Shown here: piece by piece, positions 1 to 12,475 of the stretch
Position numbering within the stretch: the stretch's first letter is position 1
Layout of the letters: each line of letters begins with the position of its first letter
Source: Clusia tigrina
Lineage: Eukaryota; Arthropoda; Insecta; Diptera; Clusiidae
DNA: 64,000 bases
NCBI GenBank assembly: GCA_920105625.2
Contig: OV050031.1
Location: 219,838,194 to 219,902,193, forward strand
Direction of reading: 5' to 3'
Made by a program: the position numbers and the translations under genes
The notes under the pieces: generated by a model
Database searches by the model: none
What the model was told of the DNA's origin: nothing
The model's input: only the letters and a program-made list of their open reading frames with translations

Positions 1-525
1 AGGAGGTACAATGCACCGATTCAAATGAGTACCACTTTAAATCAGGATTTTCAAAATACTACTTCCAATAAGGCGATACAATGTAATGATTTAAGTCAGG
101 AGATAATGTACTAATTCAAATTGAGGGGATACACTGTACCAATTCGCAGCACGTAATGCAATGTAACACTTCAAATGAGGTGGGACAATCTACTGATTCA
201 AATCAGGTGATATAATTTAGCAGATCCAGTGAGATACTGATTCAAATAAGTACCACTTCAAATCAGGTGCTACAAAGTACCACTTCAAATCAGGTTCTAC
301 AAAACTCCACTTCAAATGATGTAATATAATAGACTACTTCCAATGAGGTGGTATTGATGCAAATAAGGTGATACAATGTACCAATTCATCATGAGTTGAT
401 ACAATGTGCCAATTCAAATGAAGCAATACAATACACTCATCTAATGAAGTGATGCAATGTTCCACTTCAAATGAGGCGATACAATATACCCGATTTATAA
501 GGAGGTGATGTTTTACATTGATTCT
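1..525. repeat. Degenerate ~27-bp tandem repeat, cut by the window edge
   Basis: Seen directly: the phrases CACTTCAAATGAGGTGATA and CAATGTACCA recur about every 27-28 bases with many substitutions and some short units. The array is already running at base 1, so its left end lies outside the window. The divergence between units suggests an old array that is no longer being homogenised. The short minus-strand open frame across it is a by-product of the repeat and not a gene. Confidence 0.8.
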
Positions 526-2645
526 GAGAAATATCCTATAAAAGGAACATGCCATTGTGGGCAAAAAGAAGTCCTTCAGCATGAGGCGACATTCAAAGAA
601 AGTATTGAGAGCATAGAATAATGTTGGCAGTTCATCGGGACTAGGAAGTTTGTTTTAAAACATATTTACAAGCCTTGTGGCTCTTTCAAGTGGTTGGGTT
701 AGGTAAGATTGGCGTCTAAAGGATGCTCTCCTAGATCAAGGATACCACAGAGACGGGGGTTCCCTAAACTGAAGCAGCCTCTGGCATTGTAGGGGGACCT
801 TTACGATTCTCTAATGATCAAAGTGGTTAGAATGAAAGGATATTTAAAGAAACCTTATCTGAGTCTCTCACCTCTACGTTCCCAACGAATGAGTTGAATT
901 GTGAACTGGTACAAAATTTGTATTTTTGTAAATGGTTCACAAACCTAAGGTTACAGTGAATAAGAGGGGCTATTACAATAGGTCCTAACGGGCTGCGGTG
1001 AACTCACTGAAATATTAAATCTAAATCTATTGATTCACTAAATGATTGTGGGTGTGGCATTTGAAGTGCCTTTAGTATGATTTTGATCCTACATTTCTCG
1101 GGAAATGATGAATCGTACTATTCTTAAGAGCAGGAAAGAATGAATCGCACTCTTCCTAATAGACTAAAGAAAAGTATTTAAGGGTTTTCTACTCACATTA
1201 TGAGTAGAAAATCCATGCCAGTGCATACAAAGTTTTAAGAGCAAGCCTGTGGGGTTATAGTGCCCCTTCAGTGTTCACTGTACCAACAGACAGACAACCC
1301 TCCCCTCCCCCTCCACTGCACATCGTAATAAAGTTGGCTATTAGTAAGGAACACGTTAACTAAAACTTGATTTAATTTTTGACATTTGACGCTTCCAGTT
1401 TAATAGCTGCCGCCTCTGCCATTACAATAGAATTCCTTCCTCGATCCCCCAACTGCCGGAGCCACCCACCACATGAGCAAATGATTGCCCCCAGCACGCT
1501 GTTGCTTGGCCGTGTGCATTGTTGCATGGCGCACGTAATGCACGTTTGCAAATTTTATGTCTCAAACGCTGTCAACTTTTTACTGGTGGCAAGGGTTTTG
1601 CATTTGTTGTGTCGTGTTTGTATTTTCCTCTTTTTTCACGTATTTATTTACAGCCATGCATAAATACGCTTAATAAAAACGTTTGCACTTTGGCGTTACT
1701 ATTTCATTTCGTAGTGTTGTTGTTGCTTTTGGTTATGGTGCTTTAAAAGTTACAAAAACAAATAGAGCGAGCATATTACCAGCGTTAACAAACGGTAGTA
1801 GTGGCCATAACTTACGCTATTGCCATGGCTGCTTGCTACTGCCGCCTGTCCAAAAGTGCTAAAAACTTTATTAGCTTACTCCATTGCCTCCTTGACGAGG
1901 AGTTGTCTATGGGAGTGAATGTGCGAGTGAGAGTGTGTGTGTCTGAATGATGAGTTCAGTTGAGTTGCGTTGCATACAATGAGGAAAAATTAGAAAATTC
2001 TGTGTGAGCGGGTGTGTGTGTGTGTGTGTGTCTACGTATGTTCTTTTTACGGCAACAGACAAATTACCTTTTCTTAGCACCCACCACACCCTCATTCTCA
2101 TCCATACTCTGCCTGCTGCTGGGATGTCACTATTTTGCGCACAAATTGCATTTACTTTGGATACTTTATTGCCATTTTATTGCAGCGCCAGCATTTTGGA
2201 CGCTAAAAACTACACAATACATTTTATTTTTATGCATTTTTATTGTTGTTGTTTTTGTTGTTGTTTTCATTTTCGGTTCTGTCAACGCGCCATCAAAAAA
2301 GGTGTTGTGTAAGGTGAACAAACTGTTTGACCTTTTGGCATGGGTTGGTTTGGTTTGACTTGACGGCGGCGCTTGGGTCTATCCATTCGTCAGTTGTTGC
2401 TATGATGATGTATGCACATAGCTTCGGGAGTGGAAATGCCAAAGTCCCACCTACCTTCATTTGGTGTGTTTAGTTTTACATTTAAATGAAAGTCAACGAT
2501 TGAGAGAGGGCAAAGCTTTATTTACACTTGCGGACATGTCCATTAAATTTGACTGTCTTCTGAAAAATTTCATAGTTTTTTCTGACAGTGTTGACAGGAT
2601 TGGATTTGAGTATAACATTTATCTTGGCAGCGCCTGAAGCCCGTT
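526..2645. other. Unique non-coding stretch
   Basis: No supported gene. Around 690-770 a TGGTTGGGTTAGG motif, read on the minus strand, resembles the TAACC-rich tail of a non-LTR retrotransposon, and the neighbouring bases could be its 3' UTR; this is weak. A (GT)n run lies at about 2010-2031. The short overlapping open frames around 1.4-2.4 kb read through low-complexity T-rich sequence and show no domain. Confidence 0.6.
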
Positions 2646-2649
2646 TAGA

Positions 2650-2930
2650 AGCTTGGTACCTGGAGTGGGTAATAAACTAACAACTTGAAAGTTTGGAGTA
2701 TTCACCTGGATTGGTGGAGAAACTAACAACTTGGAGTTTGGAGTATTCACCAAGTGTGTCACCTGGATTGGTATTTAAACTAACAATTTGGAGTTAGGAG
2801 TACTCACCAAGTGTATCACCTGGATTGCTGGGTAAGCTAAGAAGTTGGTGTTTGGACTATTCACCAAGTGTTCTGCCTGGATTGCTGGATAAAGGGTTGG
2901 TGGAGTTAGGAGCATTCATGGTGTTGTATA
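2650..2930. repeat. 57-bp minisatellite, about 4.5 units
   Basis: The phrases GGAGTATTCACCAAGTGT and CACCTGGATTG recur. Starts of the phrase TTGGAGTT fall at 2731, 2788 and 2845, giving a 57-bp period, with a shorter first unit (46 bp). Units differ by substitutions and small deletions. Confidence 0.85.
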
Positions 2931-3514
2931 TAGACATTCAAGATGCCGATTGGATTGAATATTAGACGAGTCTATGCCTCAAATAACATTATTGACTTTT
3001 TGGCTTTGGTGGCGAACTATAATATAACCCGAGTCCTTTTCTCCAGTTCACAAGTCAACTCTCATTCCTTACGTTTTTCATATTTCTCACATATTTGCTT
3101 TGGTCACACTGAGTTGGTTAACTGGGGTTGGGAAGTAGGGTGACAATTTGTGTTTGTATACCTCATTAAAAGTTTCCCCGAGTTACTTTAAAGTATCACT
3201 TCCTCTGAATACATTTCTCGCCCTCATATGGCCAATTATTTATGGTGGGAATTAGTATTTGCAAACTAACGCTTTCAACTCGCAGAAATAACATATTTTG
3301 AGTCCTTTATCGTGGCAGGACTTAGTCAATTGACAAGATCTAATCAATTCCTATAAATTAATTGACCTGTCAACTGAGAAATTAAGAATGTGTTCCCCGT
3401 TTCCATCTCATTATGGAGACTTTCCAATGGAACCCAGATGAGGCAGTTCAAAATATGTTCATCACGTGACCTTTTCATTGCTTTGGAATACAGTTTCTAT
3501 ACCCGGATCGAGAC

Positions 3515-3738
3515 CTGATACCCTACCTACTGCCTTGATACCTATCTTCTTCCTTGATACTTACCTTCTTCCTTGATACCTACCTTCTTCCTTGATACCT
3601 ACCTTCTTCCTTGATACTTACCTTCTTCCTTGATACCTACCTTCTTACTTGATACCTACCTTCTTACTTGCTACCTACCTTCTTTCTTGATACCTGACTT
3701 CTTTCTTGAGACCTACCTTCTTCCTTGATACTTACCTA
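3515..3738. repeat. 19-bp minisatellite (CTTGATACCTACCTTCTTC)
   Basis: About eleven head-to-tail copies of a 19-base unit, strongly pyrimidine-rich on the + strand. Variants differ mainly at ACC/ACT and TTCC/TTAC positions. There is no coding frame. Confidence 0.92.
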
Positions 3739-4005
3739 GTACAGAGTTAACATAATTTATTCACATTGTTTCATTGTTTCACACATGGTTCAATTCTTAA
3801 CTCTTCTATTATCACTCAATTCTTTATTATTCTACGTTTAATATGAGAGTATAGTTTAAACAACAGGCAGTAAATCTGTGGCTTCAAACATTTCAGTATG
3901 CTCATCAGGTGTGACTTAACAGTTCTTTTCTTTGCTCCACTCAACCTTATTCGGATTGGTATTCAAATTACTCACAATGAGGTCTCTGCTGCAAAGTTCA
4001 ATCAA

Positions 4006-4153
4006 GTTTGTAGCTTTATAATTGTCTCTAATACTCTTAGCAGCTGGAACAGGGTACTGTCACACGTACAATGGGCCAAGTTTGCTTTATGATTGTCTTT
4101 AATACTATCAGCAGCTGAACGGGGTAGTGTCACACGTACAATAGGCTCGTTGG
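4006..4153. repeat. Tandem duplication of a 74-bp segment
   Basis: Two adjacent copies begin at 4006 and 4080 with GTTTG(T/C)... and share the phrases AGCAGCTG, GTCACACGTACAAT and TTTATAATTGTCT. The short open frames on both strands here are explained by the duplication. Confidence 0.85.
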
Positions 4154-4231
4154 TATATGATGACATATGCAGGGCTGTGGCTACCTTCATAGAACTTCAG
4201 TCACAAGTTGAAATTTTAAACACGTGCGAGC

Positions 4232-4350
4232 GTGCGTGGAAGCGAACCACATGGAAGCGAATCAAATGGAAGCTATCCTACGGCGAAGCTATCCGACTGA
4301 GAAGCTATCCGACGGCGAAGCTATCCGACTGCGAATTTATCCGACTACGA
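4232..4350. repeat. 15-16 bp tandem repeat (GGAAGCGAA / GAAGCTATCCGACT)
   Basis: Two or three 15-base units built on GGAAGCGAA(C/T)CA are followed by about five 16-base units built on GAAGCTATCCGAC. The two versions look like successive mutated expansions of one seed. Confidence 0.8.
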
Positions 4351-6640
4351 ACCTTTTGCCTGCCTATCTTCATATTCAAAGCGTAAGAACGCATTTTTGG
4401 CATTGTTTTTGAAAGATGTTTTTCCTGTTGCCATTAAGTTGTCAGCTCACACAACAATGGCATTTCCCGCAACCAGCGCTGCGGCTGTTCATAGCAAACC
4501 TGCTTCGCAATTAAAGCGTAAATCTTGTAAAGTTGGTTGCTTCTGCGCACTAAGAAATATTTGATTGAATAATAAAAATAAAAAACCTACAAAATTATAA
4601 ACGAAAATGCAAAACTACGCCGCAATTCACAATTAAAAGCCGCAATTTTACGCAGGTTTTCTTGTGCGTACTTAGGAAAACCTTGAGCCAAATGGAATTT
4701 TAAGGGTTGATCGCTTCCAGGCATAAACTGTGCTTCCCATTCATGCCACATTTGATTATGTCACACATGGTGTACCAAGTCAAAGTGGCACAAATGACGA
4801 CGCGAGTTGCCAGTAGCAAAAATTATTGAAAGAAAAACATTGTTAATTCACTGCTGTGCAAAAAACACTCCCCTAGCTTTTACGAAAAGGTGTGGCAGTT
4901 AGGGTAGTAAACGCATACATACATGCATAGAGGCATAGAGGCATGTATTTAAGCCTTGCCTACGAACAACTCACACTTCAGTCACTGGCTGCGCACCTTT
5001 CTGCCTCTGGTGCTGGTCAAAGGAGATACGGCGCCCCTTTGAGCGTGTAGCATATGCACTTATTAACTATGCCCACCTTTGAAACACAAGCCTTGGAATT
5101 TGTACATGGAATACTCACTCGCTATGTGGGCAATACGAAACGGCCACGACAGCGGCGCTTATTTACTTTTTTGTGTACGTGCTGAGCTGAGCCAACGTTT
5201 GCAACGTTTGCATGCCTTGCCTGCCTACCTAGCATGGCGCCTCTTCCTCCGGCTTTAGTTGATCGTACTAATATGGTTACTAGATGAAACTTTTACGCCG
5301 TTTAAGGGTGACTGCTTCCGGTTTGTCTGTTGTTTGAATTTTTCCTTCCTTCCTTGTGTAACTCCGCCCTTTCCTCCTCTAACGCCACCAGCGCACTTAC
5401 TCGCTGCGTGATTATTTGACTGCTGGACATGGTGGTCCACAATTTATAATTCAGCTTCTGAGCCTTTGCAGCGCATCTGCTGCTGTGGGCTATAAAAGTC
5501 CTGTTTTTTATTTAATTTTTTTTTTGGCAACATTTGCAAATTTAAACCCTGCTCTGATGTGCGGCTCCTTTTATTGCAGTTTAAATTTAACACATTTGCC
5601 GAATATTGCAAACAACCCTCGCTGAATGAATGGTGTTTGTTTTTACTCGTGTTTTATCCTTTACATTTTCGCACATGTCCTTTAATTTCGGCACATGCGA
5701 CATGCTCAAATGGTGTGCTGGTTTTGTTTGTTTTTGTTGCTTTTCTCTTGCAGCTTTTCATCTAATGCAGTTTTTGTTGACGGGCTGCTGTCATGTCTCC
5801 TGTGATCGTGTGTATTCATATTTTTGCTCATCCTTCACTCTCAGCTACAGACGACGACACCACTCACCATCGAACAACTCTGGCGCAATTCAAGTCTGTT
5901 GCAATTAAAATTGTACTGCCACATAATTTATGCTGCAAGAGTAATAACAGCAGCAGCAGAGGCAGCATTGGCAGCAGCATTACGCATGCACACGTGTAGT
6001 GCATTGAAAATTACGAGTAGTGTAAAAAATTTTGACTGAAAATACATTCAAAGTAAATTAATTATGATTCACAACATTTGCAATTGTTGAATGCTCGCTC
6101 ACATTTCTGCTTCCGCGTTGTGCCTTTGGCAATTGGCAACGCACCTGCTGCGCTGCTGCTGCTGCTGCGGTTGAATTGCGAAACTTTTCTTCCATAATGT
6201 ATTTAAATTGTCGTTTCAGTGCTTTGAAGTTGTTGTTTCCAGGTGTATTTCCTTAATAATCACATTTTCATGGTCACAGTTATTTGTGGGGGCCTGCGAC
6301 TGAGTCTCGGAGTATATCCGGATGGGCATGTGGTGTTGACCCAACACTCAAGTGTTTAAAGGATCGTCATTTTGGCTCGACGGTCCTAGTTGAACCTTGA
6401 CCTGCCACTATGAGGGTCTCATAACAGTTGTTTTTTTTTCATGACGAAGATTGTTGGCCTTCGCTCAATCCCCTTCTCGGAGGAGCATTTCGATCCGCTC
6501 GCTCCGTTGGCCGTGACTCCGCCTTCCACAGGGTTTGATACACCATCTCTGATAGAGTTGCTCAGGTTTCCAGGGATTGCCACTTGGAAGTGGAGGTGGG
6601 ACTTAGGTAAGAGAAGCTATGCGATGACTGCCGGTGGCCA
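4351..6640. other. Unique non-coding stretch
   Basis: No supported gene. The sequence is AT-rich with a CTG run near 6145-6170. An isolated TATAAAAG word occurs at 5491-5498, but no initiator motif is visible about 30 bases downstream. The part at about 6290-6640 is more GC-balanced (a frame from 6441 is open for 90 codons) and may be old mobile-element sequence lying next to the retrotransposon fragment that follows; I do not recognise it. Confidence 0.5.
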
Positions 6641-7035
6641 CAACGTGTTATTGGGCATGCATTGCTTATTAATCCTCTCAAAGGTGTGTTTTGCCAATGT
6701 ATTCTCCAAGTAAACATATGAACATATCCATCAATTCTGCGAGTTACTATACTGCCATCTGTCGATTCTGTGGAGAAAGTGACGAAACTTCACTGCACCT
6801 GATCACAGACTGCGGACCATTGACACACAATAGACTCAGATGTTTTGGAGAATATATCTTAGATATGAGCAGGATCCCTCAACTTGAGTCCTCCAAAATA
6901 TATGAATTTCTGTCGAAAATTTACCTGACAGAAGATTTATAGATAAGACTATAATATCTTTCAAATAAATAGGGGCATCACCAAAGATCTTTCAGGTCGC
7001 AGTATATAACACCCTTAAATGTATCTATCTACTAT
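6640..7035 (+). mobile_element. Non-LTR retrotransposon 3' end, family A (5'-truncated, + strand)
   Basis: The frame ending at the TAG at 6940 encodes the C-terminal zinc knuckle that follows RNase H in many insect non-LTR elements: ICRFCGESDETSLHLITDC, a CX2CX8HX4C arrangement encoded at about 6757-6813. It is followed by RLRCFGEYIL and a short acidic-aromatic end. Upstream, GH.LLI.. near 6650 resembles the usual GHxxLN motif but is out of frame, so the copy is broken. The 3' UTR ends with TTCAGGTCGCAG, ACACCCTTAAAT and a TATC-type tail at about 7015-7035. The same 3' UTR recurs on the minus strand near 11.6 and 36.4 kb. The exact clade cannot be fixed without a search. Confidence 0.85.
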
Positions 7036-7139
7036 ACTGGGCATCGCTGTGTGTAGAAAATCTCCTTAGCTGTTGCTTTGATCGATATATTTATCGCTTG
7101 TAATTCATAACAATCCAAGTTAAATGATAATCCTTAGCT

Positions 7140-8215
7140 TTGATATAGCTAAAACCCCTATTCGGTTGGATTTTGTGAACTTACAGTCAGTCTATTCGAT
7201 TATAAATCATGTCCTGCAGTGTATCCCTTGGGCTGGCCTCCTGCCATGATTTGTAATTTTACAGTCTTGAAGTGTATATTAAGAATTTTTGCCTTAGTAA
7301 GGACAGGCCCAAATTCTATTATATTAAATTTCATGTCCTTAAGTACTTCACTTGGCTCCCATTCTGTTGGATTTTGTAAATTTTCAGTCTAAAGAGCCAT
7401 ATTATGGATTTCTGCCTTGATAAGAGTACACCCAAATTCTATTATATTAAACTTACTGCCCTTCAGTACAGAAACGAGTAAATTTCATGTCCTTCAGTAG
7501 AGACAAGAGTATATTCCATGTCCTTTAGTGAATAGCTTCGGCCCGCATTCTGTCATATTTTCTAAACCTCAGCGGGTAAAAGTGTTGTATCGGAAATATT
7601 TGCTTTTGACAGTGATTGAGTGCATCAAATTCTATTGGATTAAATTGCATGTCCTTTAATACCCCACTTGGGCCCACATTCTGTCGGATACAGTAAACTT
7701 ACAGTCTAAAAAGTCATATCGGGAATATTTGCTTTGGCAAGGCTCTACTCAAATAATGCTCTTATTTCAGGCCATTCATTACAGATTCTAGCAAAATGCA
7801 TGTCCTTCAGTACATTGCGTGTACCCACATCCTGCTGTGTTTTGTAAATTTATAGTCCAAGAATGCATAACATATCAACAATACTTGACAGCAACTTTGC
7901 AGTCTTTTGAAGGGCATATTATAGATTTTTGCCTTGGCAATTATATACCCAAATTCTACTTGATTATATTTCATGTCCTTCAGTACAGAAACGAGCTAAT
8001 TACATGTCCTTCATTACGTAGCTAATTTCTCGGATGTATATTTCCAGTATAAAAAGCCATATTAAGGATTTTTTTTGTGCTAGGACATGCGCAAATTCTA
8101 CTTGATTAAATTTCATATCCTTCCAGTAAATTCCATGGCCTTCAGTACAGATTCGAGTAAATTCCATGGCCTTCAGTATAGTTTCGAATGAAATATACTG
8201 GAGAGTTCTTTTTGG
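7140..8215. repeat. Degenerate long tandem repeat with CATGTCCTTCAGTA marker
   Basis: The marker CATGTCCTT(C/T)AG recurs about eleven times (for example near 7209, 7332, 7489, 7518, 7648, 7799, 7972 and 8003). The phrases CAAATTCTA(T/C)T, CATTCTGT(C/T)GGAT and AGTCTAAAGAGCCATAT occur between markers. Longer units of roughly 125-170 bases alternate with short units of about 30. No coding frame persists. Confidence 0.8.
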
Positions 8216-8369
8216 GATCAGTTGAGTGTATTACGAGAAATAATTACAAAACTTTCAGCTGAACTTTCCAACAGTCACAACAATATAATAGCTTCCTTCA
8301 CCTGTTAGTTTCAGAATTTATCGAAAATCCTAGGTAAAATTGTATAAAACAACGCCTGGATTTTTAAGT

Positions 8370-9500
8370 ATTGATCTTCTTCCTTTCCACAAAATGAATT
8401 CCTTTTTTCAACACAATCAATTCCTTTTCCTTTGCACACAATGAATTCCTTTTCCTTTACATAAGCAGCAAAGATTTAGACCTGTTCAGTGCCAGAATCT
8501 GACCATGTTGACGATACTCGCTTTCACTCAATATGTAAATAGAAGTGGGATAGCCCGGAGAGCTGTCGAAGTAGGAGGTCTCCAAGCACTCAGGCATTGA
8601 TGCCTAATGTACTCAATATATAATTTTCCTTATTAGAGAAATCTAAAATATGACCGAACAATAATTATTGTCTCTATTGTGGTTCTTAACTTGAGTAGTT
8701 CGGTCTCAAGGAAGTATTAACAAGAGGTAAGAATTCTATGATAGCTATTCTCTAAATAAGATTTCTATAGTAATGTTCCCTAATGACGATTTCTATAATA
8801 ATGTTCCTTTTTGCTACATATTTTGGGTGTTCCTACATTTAATTTGACTCAATCTGGGTATCATTACATCAATAATTGCATTAAGAAGCTTGTGAATATG
8901 TGTATGATTCACACCATAGACTCATGAGTATACAGTATAGTTCATTTCACACTTTCTTCTAAGTGCTTTGAACACATTGATTCATTATTTTTATAGCAAA
9001 ATAATTATGAGTATGCATTTAAGTATCAATCTTGTTTCTTCCAACATGCAATGACTTCCTTTTCCTTTACATACGTATTGAATCATTCACGATTGAGTCT
9101 TTAGATTGTTCCCATATACTGCATTCACACTATAGGATCATGAGTATAGAGTATCCTTCATTTCACACAGTCTTCTCAGGGCATTGAACACACTCACTCA
9201 TCATTATACTCAATCTTAGTATTAGGGAATGTTTATTTCAATAATATGAATTTGAGTTAGTGAATATGTGTATGATTCACTTCAAAGAATCATTAATATA
9301 CAGTAACATTCATTTCACACTCTCTTCTCAGTGCATTGAACACATTCACTCATCATTTTTATATCAAGGAATTGTGAATATGCATTTAAGTATCAATATT
9401 GTTCCTTCCCACATGCAATGACTTCCTTTTCCTTTACATACGTAATGAATGATTCACCATGAAATCTTGAGATTTCTTCGCCATATTCACTCAGTACTCA
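8370..9500. repeat. Nested long repeats with a 367-bp tandem duplication
   Basis: ACATGCAATGACTTCC occurs at 9044 and 9411, and GTGAATATGTGTATG at 8892 and 9260: two homologous blocks about 367 bases apart. A shorter internal module (TTCATTTCACAC...TTGAACACA...CATTCA) also occurs three times, near 8941, 9157 and 9309, and part of the module appears earlier near 8366. There is no gene. Confidence 0.8.
8541..8618 (-). mobile_element. Family B retrotransposon 3' tail, solo copy
   Basis: About 75 bases reading AGAAGTGGGATAG...GGAGGTCTCCAAGCACTCAGG, then ATTGATGCC. The same block recurs near 18.8, 35.7, 45.7 and twice near 61.6-61.8 kb. At 45.7 kb it follows, on the minus strand, a retrotransposon RNase H-type frame, and at 35.7 kb it abuts a (GATA)n tail. 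It is therefore read as a 3' UTR remnant on the minus strand. Confidence 0.7.
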
Positions 9501-11565
9501 GTTTTCACACAATTTTCGCCTTTAAGCATTATTAATGCCAAGCAATCATGTCGCTTTCTCCCGTTAAACTGAGTGTGTAGGCATGTTTAGCCCCCGCCTA
9601 CTTGCTGCGACCTGAGTTACGCATTTATAAAATTAGTTTTTCAATTTAACTTTTAATGACTTCAAAATTGCCATTAGCCAAATGAAAAACTTTACGGCCA
9701 AATAAAATAAATTAGAAAAAATATAATGATAATAGATGGAAGAAGAGGTTAACAATGAAATCTTGTTTATGGTGCCAGCCAAAAGCAGACGGTCAGCCAA
9801 GCAGAAATAGCCAGCCAAATAGCCAAGCCAAGCCATCAGCCAGCCAAATAGCCACATATGCTTAATGATCGCTCATACATTCATAAACTGTGTGTATAAA
9901 CTTTTATTGATAACTTCAGTAACAAGCAGCAGTCAAATGAGCAATTTGTGGACCATAAAGCAACAACAATAACAACAACAACAGCAAAAACTAAGAAAAA
10001 GACACAACCAAACAACAGTGGCCAAAAGTTGGGGTCCAAAGTAAATGTGCGCTTATCTAAATTGCAACAGCTTAAAGCCAAAGTCATGCATAAAGCAAAA
10101 CTGCCAAAAGTACTCGAGAGACGAAAAGGCCACTGCAGAGTACAGCAAGGTTTGTCTTTCCTTCATCAACGTCACCATTACGCCCTCCCCTCCCGTCCAC
10201 CCCTCCTCGCTCTGCAACTGCAATCATTTAAATAATTTTTATGCATGCAACAGAGATCATCAAATAAATTGCAGCACGTCACTTAGTTTGCGTATAAAAA
10301 GATGAATTTAAATTTCCACTGATAAATCTATGAAAATGGTAATTTTTTAACATTGCAAAATTGTTGTTGTTGTTGTTGTGTTTGAAACATTCATATAAAT
10401 ATATGTATATATATTTTTTCCTATTTAACTTTTGTGTTTTGCTGACAGAATTCAACCACCCACTTTAAACGCAGTAGTGTGGCAGTGAGTATACCAACTC
10501 CTGATAAGAGAAGGTGGTGACCACCTTCACTGGATGGGTGGGTGGGTGTTCAGTGCAGTGCCCAGTACCCAGTGCTGTCTCTCTCTCCTCCATGCTTCAC
10601 ACTTCTTCCTGCTTGGCTGCTGACAAACCACAAATGTCAGTACATAAATTTGCAAATAAGAAATTTGCGTTACTGTGTTGTTGTCAGCGTGTAACAAGCC
10701 AGGCACTTCATCAAAGCTGGCGCTTGTTGTTGCTGGTGGTGTTGTTGTTGCTCATGGTGATGTTGCTGGTGGAGTTGTTGTTGTTTGGTGTGTTGCTCCG
10801 CTCTCTAAAATACAACTTAAATTGGCTCATGGCATGGTGCTTGGCGTAGAGCGCTTAAGAATTTCTTTGGGTGTAAAATTGTTGCTGCATGACTGTGACT
10901 TTTGCTATGGTTTGATTTTGTTGCCAGAGGGGTTGGGGTGGGTTTGCACTTTTTTGGCATATTTTTTCTATTTGGTTTGTTTGTTTGTTTGTGTCTCGTT
11001 CACTTTTCAAGATTAGAAGTCTTAGATAAAGTGCATTTTGAGCTGATGCAAATGACGGAGACTCCCATTGACGCACACACACACAAAACCTAACATAGCC
11101 AGACAAAGATTGCGATTGTGTGCGTGTCAGCTTTGCAAATGCCAAGGAATGTTGTTGTTTTAGTTGAATTTTTTCCTAAATTTTTTTATATATTTGCACT
11201 TTGTTTATTTTGCATAACAATTTTTAAGCGAGAGTGAAATGGATTTAAATTGCACTTTGACGGTTGTTGGCAGGGAACTCAACCAAACGACCCGACCGAG
11301 TGAAAAGTCGTCATGTCAGGCATGGTGTTCCCTTTGGCTTGCTTGAATAGTTGCATAATTTTCCATGTTTTTGAAGCTTTTCACAGGATATTTTGGCTCA
11401 CAGGATTTAGAATGTATTTGGAAGCTATTGATGTGAGTTACAGTTGTAGGAAACTAACTTCTGGGGCTGCTTAGAAGATTTTGTAGAAGCGGTTCAATTT
11501 AATCATCTGATTACGCTCTTCTACTTAGTAAAAGTACTGCTAGGACTACTAGGTAGATTTAGATA
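9501..11565. other. Unique non-coding stretch with simple repeats
   Basis: It contains an (ACA)n/(CAA)n run near 9960-9990, a (GTT)n run near 10363-10380, GTTTGTTT near 10975 and a short (CA)n at about 11074. Open frames of up to 113 codons around 10.5-11.1 kb read through CTG/GTT-rich sequence, translate to Leu/Val/Cys-rich strings and overlap frames on the other strand. I see no domain and no exon boundaries. Confidence 0.6.
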
Positions 11566-11773
11566 TATTTATTGAACAAAATTATTTTGTTTTATATTTA
11601 TTTATTGAAGAGAGGATTGAAAAGATCTATTGTGATGCCTTTATGTACTAAAGCGGTGAGGGTAGTCTTTTCTATAGATCTTCTTCTGTCACGATTATTT
11701 CCGACAGGAATTCATGTAGTTGGGAGGAATCAAATTTAGGGATCTTGCTCAAATATATTTATATATCTTGGAT

Positions 11774-12001
11774 CTAAGGGTTCATCAAACTATCAGGATG
11801 GTTTCCTGCAACATGTTGGGGGAGTCGTGCCTTTCCTGGCGCTCTCCTTGCGCTGGCTATCATCATCCCAAGTAAGAGAACTTTTAAGTCAGTGCTTAAA
11901 CGGCGCCACACCGTGGTATCACAATGGACCATTATGTGTGCTCAAGTGTGCTTTTGGCAAACTACGCGGCCACTCCTACCTACCTACCTACTCTAAGATG
12001 C
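11774..12001 (+). mobile_element. Nested retrotransposon 3' tail with 13-bp target-site duplication
   Basis: The 13-base word ATATATCTTGGAT occurs immediately before this block (11761-11773) and again immediately after it (12002-12014), as expected for a target-site duplication. The insert reads GTATCACAATGGACC...CTCAAGTGTGC, then ends in CCTACCTACCTA, a typical tandem tail of a 5'-truncated non-LTR element on the + strand. The tail resembles the UTR of the family C fragment at 22.7 kb (GTATCACAAAGGATC on its minus strand). Confidence 0.7.
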
Positions 12002-12300
12002 ATATATCTTGGATTTAAAATATAGTCTCCATAACACCTGTGCCTTTTGTGTGCCAAATGTCCTTAGCCTGTGATCAGTTGCAATGAGGTTTCGTCACTT
12101 TCTTCACAGAATCTACAGATGACATCTTAAGATAGACCCAACTTATTCATGTGATAGTTGACTCTACATTGTCCGTTTAAAATGCCTGTGATGATTCTCA
12201 ATTTACTCCGATGTATGTTTATTAGCACTCGCTTCTTTAGGATGAAAATCCGCCAGAAGGGCTTTTGACTGTTTTAATCCCTGGAGATTTTTCCAGGTTG

Positions 12301-12475
12301 GACTTCTTTTTGCATGTGCGCACTTCTTCACCAGACAACCAATAGTGTTGGATGATAGTCCACAGAAGGGTGCAGGGCCGTTGAACTGACTTCTTTTTGC
12401 ATGTGCGCACTTCTTCACCAGACATCCAATGGTGATGGATGATAGTCCACAGAAAGGTTTAGGACCGTTGAACTG
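12301..12475 (-). repeat. 87-bp in-frame duplication inside the dead retrotransposon frame
   Basis: ACTTCTTTTTGCATGTGCG recurs exactly 87 bases apart (12302 and 12389). On the minus strand it encodes a 29-residue block twice: QFNGP.PFCGLSS.TIGCLV, then KKCAHAKRS. Because 87 is a multiple of three, the frame stays open across the junction. The homologous copy at 61.9 kb has the block only once, so the duplication is specific to this copy. Confidence 0.85.

Noticed and set aside
5491..5498. Core promoter with TATAAAAG
   Set aside because: No initiator or downstream element at the expected distance and no gene follows. Single TATA words are expected by chance in AT-rich DNA.
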